A model generated the notes under the pieces. That model was not told the origin of the DNA. It did no database searches and saw nothing but the letters and a program-made list of their open reading frames with translations. From assembly GCA_029821215.1 (NCBI GenBank), contig JALGTV010000061.1, positions 1 through 7,077 of the forward strand: a stretch of DNA of 7,077 bases, read 5' to 3'. The position numbers and the translations under genes are program-made. Below, piece by piece: positions 1-4,579 of this stretch; position 1 is the first letter of the stretch; every line of letters starts with the position of its first letter. Origin of the DNA: Candidatus Zipacnadia bacterium (lineage in GTDB: Bacteria > Armatimonadota > Zipacnadia > Zipacnadales > Zipacnadaceae).

Positions 1-459
1 GTCCAGGCGCGTGCCGGGGCATGTCTTATCAGCATAGTCGCGGTGGAAATATACATCATCTGGCGCCAATTCAAACCGCTCCAGTAGTGCTTCTACTACT
101 TTCTGCCCCACCTGCAGGCCCCGGTATTCAGCGGGATTTTCTTGATCAAAGTCGGCGATATAAGCCAATCCTACTGAGTGTTGGTTCTGCCCCCGGCAGT
201 GGGCGCCGGCGCGGGATAGCGGTCGGCACCGGAAAATGTCCCCGGGCGGACCAATCATAAAATGATAGCCGTTATCAGACCACCCACGCACCTGCATATG
301 ATAACGGCGCACACCCTGGACCGTGGATAGACCCCGATACTGGGCGGCGGTGGGCCGCCAGGTGTGGTGGATGATAACCGAATAAATGCGTCGGCTGACC
401 TGTGCCCCTCGGATATACTGAAGGCACTCGGTCAGAGTTAGTTGTCGCTCATTAGCCAT
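1..459 (-). CDS. N-acetylmuramoyl-L-alanine amidase, phage endolysin (PGRP/Amidase_2 type), C-terminus outside window
   Basis: Zinc amidase that cuts the bond between N-acetylmuramic acid and L-alanine in peptidoglycan, so the likely endolysin of this phage module. The visible 153 residues contain the full catalytic set of the T7 lysozyme/PGRP fold. IIHHTW places the first zinc ligand at His31, and GYHF gives the catalytic Tyr65. FHRDYADKTCPG supplies His139, Lys145 and Cys147, with the same spacing as His122, Lys128 and Cys130 of T7 lysozyme. The family block GAHCRGQN lies at 85-92. There is no signal peptide, which fits release through a holin. The ATG at 459 is preceded by AGGGG nine bases upstream. 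An in-frame ATG three codons earlier abuts that site and is less likely. The gene runs off the window before its stop, so a C-terminal wall-binding domain cannot be excluded. The holin gene lies upstream, separated by a repeat-rich gap. Confidence 0.93.
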   Translation of the reverse strand, partial: MANERQLTLTECLQYIRGAQVSRRIYSVIIHHTWRPTAAQYRGLSTVQGVRRYHMQVRGWSDNGYHFMIGPPGDIFRCRPLSRAGAHCRGQNQHSVGLAYIADFDQENPAEYRGLQVGQKVVEALLERFELAPDDVYFHRDYADKTCPGTRLD

Positions 460-555
460 TCTGTACATCCCCTACTTAGGTGACACAGGCACGCTACCGG
501 TGCATATTTTCCTAATTTGCATGGGTTGGAGGCTCATGTTAGTGAATCAAGTGCC

Positions 556-578
556 GTAGGAGCGGCGTCCTCGCCGCG
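556..578 (+). repeat. GTAG-headed hairpin repeat (REP-like), unit a
   Basis: GTAGGA is followed by a perfect 6-bp stem GCGGCG / CGCCGC around a TCCT loop, ending in G. The GTAG head at the foot of a short GC-rich stem is the architecture of REP sequences mobilised by REP-associated tyrosine transposases (RAYTs). It faces unit b (697-720) on the other strand. Confidence 0.85.
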
Positions 579-696
579 CTTGTGCTGCCGAAGCAGCTTC
601 GCGCCGTCGCCATAGCAGCTTCCGCTTTCCCGAGAGAGCCATAGCTTCAGCGGAGGCTCTTGGCGCATCGGCCACACCGCGCAGGCGCGACACCGG

Positions 697-720
697 TCGG
701 GCCGAGGACGGCCCTCCTAC
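697..720 (-). repeat. GTAG-headed hairpin repeat (REP-like), unit b
   Basis: On the minus strand GTAGGA is followed by the stem GGGCCG / CGGCCC around TCCT, then GA. The sequence is identical to unit d at 2131-2154. The similarity continues outward on the plus strand (positions 714-740 against 2148-2174), so the element is longer than the hairpin. Confidence 0.85.
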
Positions 721-735
721 AATTCTAAGAGTCTG

Positions 736-839
736 TGCGGAAATGGCGCGGGGAAAGCCACTTCCCTGCCTTCGCAGCCAAGCTTCAGAAACCTGTCCGC
801 CGTTGGCAGAGGGCTTTCCCCGCAAGCGCTATTTCCGCA
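736..839. repeat. Long imperfect inverted repeat downstream of the holin gene
   Basis: The left arm at 736-759 begins TGCGGAAATGGCGC and ends GGGGAAAGCC. The reverse complement of the right arm at 812-839 begins TGCGGAAATAGCGC and ends with the same ten bases. One substitution and a four-base indel separate the arms, which flank 52 bases. It starts nine bases past the holin stop codon (848-850). It could act as a terminator or RNA-protecting stem on the minus-strand transcript, although no T-run follows it. It could also be the terminal repeats of a tiny MITE-like element. Confidence 0.7.
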
Positions 840-847
840 TTATTCCG

Positions 848-1138
848 TTACTCCTGCTCGTTGTTCAGGTCATGGACAGCAGCTTCTACCTGCTCACGGG
901 TAACGGCATAGCCGCGGCGCCGCGCCTGCTCCATCACATAGTGAAGCTTGGCAGCACCCTTACCCGGCCCAAAGATCTGCTCAGCCGCTTTCACCAATTC
1001 CAGCAGGAACTGGCGCAGTTGTTCATTTTTAATGCGCTGGATATAGTGACGCGCCAGGTTAGCCAGAAAACCGAAAAGCAATGCCCCTACTCCCGGCACT
1101 ATCAAATCTTTCAGACAAAACGAGAGACTCTGCAACAT
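848..1138 (-). CDS. Phage holin, LLH-like family (96 aa)
   Basis: Small inner-membrane protein expected to open the membrane at a programmed time and let the amidase reach peptidoglycan. One hydrophobic segment spans residues 11-27 (DLIVPGVGALLFGFLANLA) and is followed by a basic amphipathic stretch. The C-terminal half, LVKAAEQIFGPGKGAAKLHY and then an alpha-helical tail with TREQVEAAVHDLN, matches the pattern I know from LLH-type phage holins: a VKAAEQ block, GxGxxK, then a helix ending in an AAVxxLN-like motif. The ATG at 1138 has a strong AAGGAGG eight bases upstream. It lies between the 119-aa membrane protein and the amidase, the classical holin position. The family call rests on recall of the motif pattern. 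Confidence 0.82.
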   Translation of the reverse strand: MLQSLSFCLKDLIVPGVGALLFGFLANLARHYIQRIKNEQLRQFLLELVKAAEQIFGPGKGAAKLHYVMEQARRRGYAVTREQVEAAVHDLNNEQE

Positions 1139-1222
1139 CTCAATTACCTCCTTGTGATTAATACTTCTGTGGTGTTGACCTAACTCCAGGAACGTCGGTG
1201 ACTATCCCTACTCTGGGCCCAG

Positions 1223-1582
1223 CTATTGAGGGCGCGGCCGGCCGGGCTGACTGGCCAGTCGCAACACCGACGCCGGCTCAAAGCGGCGTTGGTGGCGGGC
1301 CACCTGGCGGCGGACGGCTTCAATCAGCCAGCCAATATGGACCATCATGTATAGAAACACAAAGCCAAAGGTCATTTGCCCCAGCCATACCCACGGGTAG
1401 GCAGGCACCAGGCCCTGCGGCCATCGCTGAATCAATTCGGCCAATTGGGCTACCGCCAGCAGCCCCAGACTCAACTGACAGGGGCCATTGACCTCTCGCC
1501 GCCACAAAAACAGCCAGGTAAGCACCAGGCAAACAAAAAAGCCGACATCAATGGCGCCGACTAATACTTGGGTCGGGTTCAT
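1223..1582 (-). CDS. Small integral membrane protein, about three TM segments (119 aa)
   Basis: I do not recognise a family. Three hydrophobic segments are visible at about residues 5-27, 37-52 and 64-87, followed by a 30-residue arginine-rich tail that is probably cytoplasmic. The start ATG at 1582 is four bases past the stop codon of the 110-aa gene. Its ribosome site GAGGAG lies inside the last codons of that gene, so the two are very likely translationally coupled. Position in a lysis cassette and size suggest a second holin, antiholin or other membrane-modifying role, which is inference. Membrane scaffold proteins with no role in lysis are an alternative. Confidence 0.75.
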   Translation of the reverse strand: MNPTQVLVGAIDVGFFVCLVLTWLFLWRREVNGPCQLSLGLLAVAQLAELIQRWPQGLVPAYPWVWLGQMTFGFVFLYMMVHIGWLIEAVRRQVARHQRRFEPASVLRLASQPGRPRPQ

Positions 1583-1586
1583 CTTC

Positions 1587-1919
1587 TTACTCCTCTCTAT
1601 TAAGTCTGTCTATCTCCTGGCGAAACGCATGTTCCATCCGGGCTTTGAGGTGGCGCAGAGCCACTGTCCCGCACAGCGCTGCCAAGAAAGCCATCTGGAA
1701 GCTGTGATCCACTAACACCGCCACTGTCACGCAAATGATAAGGTTGCCGGCAAAGCCCAGATGCAGGTGGTGGCCCTCCATACGCGGCAGCACCACCGGC
1801 TTGCCTTCCAATACTACGTTAACCAGAGCCCCAATCAAGCCCGCCAGACCAAAGCTGAGGTAGGATCCTATAGCTGACTCAGCAATGAAGTGGCCCACTA
1901 ATTGATAGATGCCTGACAT
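1587..1919 (-). CDS. Small membrane protein, DUF4257-like (110 aa)
   Basis: Hydrophobic segments lie at about residues 18-37, 52-70 and 74-89, followed by a charged tail (KARMEHAFRQEIDRLNREE). The order of parts resembles DUF4257 proteins of Bacillus phages and chromosomes: a glycine-rich first membrane segment, a short loop with LPR, then LGFxGN, a second membrane segment and a short basic helix. I make this comparison from memory and only loosely. The start ATG at 1919 has GAGGGA eight bases upstream. It is the first gene after the glycosyltransferase and overlaps functionally with the 119-aa gene, whose ribosome site lies in its final codons. Its molecular role is unknown. A holin-like or antiholin function is possible from size and location. 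Confidence 0.72.
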   Translation of the reverse strand: MSGIYQLVGHFIAESAIGSYLSFGLAGLIGALVNVVLEGKPVVLPRMEGHHLHLGFAGNLIICVTVAVLVDHSFQMAFLAALCGTVALRHLKARMEHAFRQEIDRLNREE

Positions 1920-1963
1920 TATGCAGTTCCCTCACTGAGTTGACTGATATCATAAAACTTTGT

Positions 1964-1982
1964 GGGCAGGGAAGCCCTGTCC
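1964..1982 (-). terminator. Short GC hairpin ahead of the membrane-protein genes, possible weak terminator or leader stem
   Basis: On the minus strand GGACAGGG pairs with CCCTGCCC around CTT, an 8-bp stem with one A/C mismatch. ACAAAG and then TTTT follow. The T-run is short and displaced, so an intrinsic terminator is doubtful. It may be an attenuator or simply a 5' stem of the message for the 110-aa gene, which starts 45 bases on. Confidence 0.3.
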
Positions 1983-2031
1983 TATAAAAGCCGCGGCCTT
2001 GCTTAGAGTAATTGGTCGTATTTCATCCACT

Positions 2032-2055
2032 GTAGGAGCGGCGTCCCCGCCGCGA
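2032..2055 (+). repeat. GTAG-headed hairpin repeat (REP-like), unit c
   Basis: GTAGGA precedes the stem GCGGCG / CGCCGC around TCCC, then GA. It equals unit a except for one loop base (TCCC instead of TCCT). It faces unit d. Confidence 0.85.
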
Positions 2056-2130
2056 CCGCCGTTAGGAAGGGCCCGTAGAGTGTAGCGAGTCCGGCTTGTT
2101 GTTATCGGTCGCAGACACGCTGTATCTGTG

Positions 2131-2154
2131 TCGGGCCGAGGACGGCCCTCCTAC
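2131..2154 (-). repeat. GTAG-headed hairpin repeat (REP-like), unit d
   Basis: Minus-strand GTAGGA with stem GGGCCG / CGGCCC around TCCT, identical to unit b. Together units c and d repeat the a/b arrangement: a GCGGCG unit facing a GGGCCG unit, about 120 bases overall. Confidence 0.85.
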
Positions 2155-2228
2155 GATTCTGAAAGTCCGTACAGAGAGCCTGTGTCAAGCGTGGTGAAGC
2201 CGGCTCGCATTGCGTCCCTACCAAATTC

Positions 2229-3248
2229 CTATTGAGCTGCCAGCAACTCCTCCACTGCCTCCATCACCTGCGCCGGAGTAATGGCACGCAGGCACTCGTA
2301 ATGGCAGCGCAGGTGCTGAGGACCTTCACAGCAGGGCACACAGCTCACCGTGTCCGCTGCCGTCAGGCAGCGATAATTCTCATAGTAATTCAGTCGCAAC
2401 TGCGGCGGAACTGCCCCAAATATAGCCACAAATGGTGTCCGCACACAGGCAGCCAGGTGTAACAGCCCGGTGTCAGGCACCACCGCTACATCACACTTAG
2501 CCAACAGCGCGGCCACCAGCGACAGCCTCAGTCCATAGGCCGAGGCCACCGTACCGACCGCAACTCTGTCCTCAGGAGCCGGGCACCGGGGGGCCTGCCC
2601 ATCGGCGTCAAAGATTATCACATCACCGCACTCAGCGGCGAACCGCCCGGCCAGTTCAAACACATAGGGCACCAGCCAACTGCGATGACCGTAGATACCA
2701 CGTAGGGCAATACCTATCAGCGGCCGACCACTACACTCCTGCTCGGTCAACCATTGTTGGGCGGCATATTGGAGCGCTGCCGAGGCTTCATAGTAAACCG
2801 CACGAGGCAGCGATTGGATATTGAAGGCAGTTGCTACCAGGTTAATACGAGGGACCGACCAGGTCAGGGGATGACGCTCCATATAATTGCTCAGGTCAAC
2901 CGTCACTACATCCGGGGCCGACACCTCTGGCCTCGCTTGCAGTGACAATGCCTCATCCACCATGGCAAAGCCAGATAGCAACTCGGTATAAGCTGAGGGC
3001 ACTTGGAAGATAATCTGTAGATGGGGATAGCGGCGTTTAAGCGCGGCCAGGGTGGGCAATATCATCAAGCAGTCGCCCAACCCGGCGTCGCGGCGCACGA
3101 GCAATGTCTGGGCGGTAGCTAACTGGCGATGGTCGCATAGCGGGCCGGGTGGCGGGGGCAGCGTGGCGGTAACTTGCTGTTGATGGGATGGTTTGCCTTG
3201 AAGGCGGAACCAATGCCGCAGGTCTATTTGGTGAGATGCCGCTATCAC
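2229..3248 (-). CDS. Glycosyltransferase family 9 (heptosyltransferase-like) protein, 339 aa
   Basis: GT-B fold glycosyltransferase related to ADP-heptose:LPS heptosyltransferases, which move a sugar from a nucleotide donor to a glycan acceptor. The N-terminal domain carries LLVRRDAGLGDCLMILPTL at about residues 49-67, including the GLGD motif whose Asp is the presumed catalytic base in this family. The C-terminal domain carries VVPDTGLLHLAA at 256-267, the equivalent of the donor-site DSGPMHLA motif. A cysteine group follows (303, 306, 307, 315, 319), as in many GT9 proteins. Length is normal for the family. I chose GTG at 3248: its GTGA overlaps the TGA of the fibre-like gene and AGGGA lies eight bases upstream. 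A TTG start at 3281 is possible but has a poor ribosome site. Donor and acceptor cannot be read from sequence. In this setting it may glycosylate a tail protein or alter the host envelope. Confidence 0.9.
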   Translation of the reverse strand: MIAASHQIDLRHWFRLQGKPSHQQQVTATLPPPPGPLCDHRQLATAQTLLVRRDAGLGDCLMILPTLAALKRRYPHLQIIFQVPSAYTELLSGFAMVDEALSLQARPEVSAPDVVTVDLSNYMERHPLTWSVPRINLVATAFNIQSLPRAVYYEASAALQYAAQQWLTEQECSGRPLIGIALRGIYGHRSWLVPYVFELAGRFAAECGDVIIFDADGQAPRCPAPEDRVAVGTVASAYGLRLSLVAALLAKCDVAVVPDTGLLHLAACVRTPFVAIFGAVPPQLRLNYYENYRCLTAADTVSCVPCCEGPQHLRCHYECLRAITPAQVMEAVEELLAAQ

Positions 3249-3943
3249 CGGACAATTCCCTGCCGCTGCCAGGTATAGCAAAGGTCCTGGGGATAGCTAC
3301 CCTCATTGACGGCTACTACCTCAAAGCAATCAGACTGGTGGGTCTGGCGCAAAGTAATGGAGAAGGCCTCACCAGTTACTTCAAAGTCAATGGCTCCCGG
3401 AATGGCAAAGCTGCCTGCTTCGGTATGACTGACCACGAAACTGACCTCACTGCCTCCGGGTACAGCTTGGATAGTGCCGCTGCCGGCAAAGGTATCGGTC
3501 TTGAGTGGAAAGCAGCCCCGCGTGGCCCCGGTCTCGTTATCAATAGCGATCACATCGCCCTGGGCGTCCAGTTCAATGCTGCCCAGGCACACGCCGTCGC
3601 CTTCCGGACTGAGTTGGGCGACAAAATCCACGCTTCCTTGCGGCGCTGACTGCTGATTGACCTGAGCAAGAATGTAATTGACGGCTCCATTTTGCAGGCC
3701 GGTTATCTGTTGATCACTGACTGTCACACACCAGCAGCCGCTGACTATTCCTCCGCCTGACGAGACCGTCTTATCCTCCTGAATCAACCAGCCATCATAA
3801 ATCCCAGCCGCCAGAATCTGTTTGACGACATTGCCTACTACCTGGTCCAGTGTCAGGGCGAGCCGGTTGTGGTGATCGGGCTGGATGAAGTCATCAGTTA
3901 CCACCCCCACCGCCAGGCCGTAATTCTCAGTTTGTGTGGGCAT
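3245..3943 (-). CDS. Putative phage tail-fibre or receptor-binding structural protein (232 aa)
   Basis: No clear family, but two parts are visible. Residues 1-136 begin with an ENYGLAVG segment and a helix (LTLDQVVGNVVKQILAAG), then alternate short beta-like stretches (GWLIQEDK, GCWCVTVSD, GAVNYILAQVN, VDFVAQLSP, GSIELDAQGD, VIAID). This style is common in N-terminal regions of tail-fibre or baseplate appendage proteins. Residues 150-232 are a second beta-rich domain ending in a FEVV/YTWQ pattern, like a beta-sandwich tip domain. There is no signal peptide or membrane segment. The ATG at 3943 has AAGGGGG seven bases upstream. It lies after the hub gene and is coupled to the glycosyltransferase by a 4-base overlap. 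The structural role is inferred mainly from layout and strand pattern, and another appendage or host-modifying protein is possible. Confidence 0.6.
   Translation of the reverse strand: MPTQTENYGLAVGVVTDDFIQPDHHNRLALTLDQVVGNVVKQILAAGIYDGWLIQEDKTVSSGGGIVSGCWCVTVSDQQITGLQNGAVNYILAQVNQQSAPQGSVDFVAQLSPEGDGVCLGSIELDAQGDVIAIDNETGATRGCFPLKTDTFAGSGTIQAVPGGSEVSFVVSHTEAGSFAIPGAIDFEVTGEAFSITLRQTHQSDCFEVVAVNEGSYPQDLCYTWQRQGIVR
3246..3261 (-). promoter_or_regulatory. Ribosome site and GTGA stop/start overlap that set the glycosyltransferase start
   Basis: Read on the minus strand, AGGGA (3261-3257) is followed eight bases later by GTGA. There the GTG start of the glycosyltransferase shares bases with the TGA stop (3247-3245) of the fibre-like gene. 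This is the usual geometry of translational coupling and favours the 339-aa form over a longer one. Confidence 0.75.
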
Positions 3944-4082
3944 AACTGCGCCCCCTTTATGTAATTCCTATCCGCTCTGTCACAGGTACGGTCGTTATGT
4001 CTTGAGACTGATACAAAAGGTAATCGCAAGGAGTATGCGATAGTAGAATATGTAAAGTTGGCCAATTACAGCTATGTGCATA

Positions 4083-4106
4083 TCGCGGCAAGGATGCCGC
4101 TCCTAC
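4083..4106 (-). repeat. GTAG-headed hairpin repeat (REP-like), unit e
   Basis: Minus-strand GTAGGA with stem GCGGCA / TGCCGC around TCCT, then GA. Compared with units a and c both sides of one stem pair changed (G-C to A-T), which keeps the pairing. Confidence 0.85.
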
Positions 4107-4134
4107 GGTAGACAGGGGAATATCCTAACCCATC

Positions 4135-4158
4135 GTAGGAGGGCCATCCCTGGCCCGA
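4135..4158 (+). repeat. GTAG-headed hairpin repeat (REP-like), unit f
   Basis: GTAGGA with stem GGGCCA / TGGCCC around TCCC, then GA. It is the unit b/d type with the innermost pair changed from G-C to A-T on both arms. Confidence 0.85.
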
Positions 4159-4163
4159 TCCAG

Positions 4164-4187
4164 TCGCGGCAAGGATGCCGCGCCTAC
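4164..4187 (-). repeat. GTAG-headed hairpin repeat (REP-like), unit g
   Basis: Minus-strand GTAGGC with stem GCGGCA / TGCCGC around TCCT, then GA. It differs from unit e by one base in the head (GTAGGC for GTAGGA). Its 5' flank on the minus strand contains ACAGACTGTT, resembling the ACAGACTCTT ahead of unit b. Confidence 0.85.
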
Positions 4188-4271
4188 AGGTTTTGCAACA
4201 GTCTGTAACTCAAGTTGTGCCCGGATGTGCCAATGAACAATACGAGTGGGCACGACGACCATAATACGTGT

Positions 4272-4292
4272 GGGGGGCGCAAAGCGCCCTCC
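4272..4292. repeat. Strong GC hairpin
   Basis: GGGGGGCGC, then AAA, then GCGCCCTCC form a 9-bp stem on plus-strand RNA with one G-U pair. On minus-strand RNA that position is an A-C mismatch. No T-run follows on either strand, so it is not a standard intrinsic terminator. It lies in the 3' region of the hub/73-aa transcript and may stall or protect RNA. Confidence 0.55.
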
Positions 4293-4296
4293 CCCA

Positions 4297-4342
4297 GGGG
4301 TCCTGCAGTTGACACATGGAAGGTGGCTGACTGTAGGACCCC
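4297..4342. repeat. 13-base inverted repeat just downstream of the 73-aa gene
   Basis: GGGGTCCTGCAGT at 4297-4309 and ACTGTAGGACCCC at 4330-4342 pair at 12 of 13 positions, with a G-T wobble at the remaining one, around a 20-base loop. It begins 12 bases past the stop codon of the 73-aa gene on the minus strand. The right arm contains GTAGGA, like the heads of the hairpin repeats, so it could be a diverged repeat pair. A 3'-end stem for the upstream transcript is the other reading. Confidence 0.55.
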
Positions 4343-4354
4343 GTCAATACCGCG

Positions 4355-4576
4355 CTAACTGACCCCTAAATATCTCACTACCCCATACCGGCTGCGGCCG
4401 TATAGTCCATACCGGTGATTCGTCTCGTCATCCCAGTCATACCGATTAGCCACGGTAGTCTTGGTAGCACCCAGTAGCGGTGCAGTAGGCAGCCGATTGA
4501 CCCCAGTGGCTCCGCCGGGCTGTCCCGGCCTGATTTGTCGGTCAATTTGTGCGCGGATGGGGGCGACATCGGCCAT
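4355..4576 (-). CDS. Small protein of unknown function coupled to the tail-hub gene (73 aa)
   Basis: I do not recognise this protein. It starts with a short helix-like segment (MADVAPIRAQIDRQI), has a proline/glycine-rich middle and ends in a tyrosine/arginine/glycine-rich tail (RYGLYGRSRYGVVRYLG). No membrane segment, signal or cysteine is present. It is credible as a real gene because ATG at 4576 lies three bases after the hub stop codon. GGAGG lies eight bases upstream, within the last codons of the hub gene, so translation is probably coupled. A small tail accessory or chaperone-like protein is a guess from position only. Confidence 0.65.
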   Translation of the reverse strand: MADVAPIRAQIDRQIRPGQPGGATGVNRLPTAPLLGATKTTVANRYDWDDETNHRYGLYGRSRYGVVRYLGVS

Positions 4577-4579
4577 CGC

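Larger units (their letters stand above)
460..847. other. Non-coding gap between holin and amidase genes, filled with repeats
   Basis: This 388-base stretch has no convincing gene. Open frames crossing it on both strands run straight through hairpin repeats, have arginine/alanine-rich low-complexity translations and lack plausible ribosome sites. It holds an inverted pair of GTAG-headed hairpins (556-578 and 697-720) and a long imperfect inverted repeat (736-839). The segment between the two hairpins is GC-rich with several short self-complementary stretches. I see no convincing promoter for the amidase, which is presumably read from upstream. Confidence 0.7.
1920..2228. other. Non-coding gap between glycosyltransferase and membrane-protein genes
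   Basis: This 309-base stretch carries a facing pair of GTAG-headed hairpins (2032-2055 and 2131-2154) and a separate short hairpin (1964-1982). No gene is supported on either strand. A minus-strand TTGACA motif occurs at about 2179-2184, but no convincing -10 element sits at a suitable distance, so I do not call a promoter. Confidence 0.65.
3944..4354. other. Non-coding gap between the 73-aa gene and the fibre-like gene
   Basis: This 411-base stretch contains no supported gene. From the minus-strand side it starts with a large inverted repeat (4297-4342), then a GC-rich hairpin (4272-4292), then a cluster of three GTAG-headed hairpins (4083-4187). About 120 bases nearest the fibre gene are AT-richer. 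A promoter for the fibre/glycosyltransferase pair could lie there, but I find no well-spaced -35/-10 pair. Confidence 0.65.

Noticed and set aside
547..825. Minus-strand open frame of 92 codons
   Set aside because: It lies wholly inside repeats and inverted repeats, has a low-complexity Arg/Ala-rich translation and no good ribosome site.
743..1183. Plus-strand open frame of 146 codons
   Set aside because: It starts in the inverted repeat and runs antisense across the well-supported holin gene.
2055..2130. tRNA or small RNA gene between facing hairpins
   Set aside because: No cloverleaf, conserved T-loop or CCA-proximal pattern is visible, and the short self-complementary bits are too weak.
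3249..3281. TTG start at 3281 giving a 350-aa glycosyltransferase
   Set aside because: It would overlap the fibre gene by 37 bases with a poorly spaced ribosome site. The GTG at 3248 has AGGGA at ideal distance and a GTGA overlap.
4083..4187. CRISPR array
   Set aside because: Units alternate in orientation, are few and unevenly spaced, and have no uniform spacers. They are REP-like hairpins.
4309..4331. Plus-strand TTGACA as a promoter
   Set aside because: The -10 region 17 bases on does not resemble TATAAT, the site lies within an inverted repeat, and no plus-strand gene follows.
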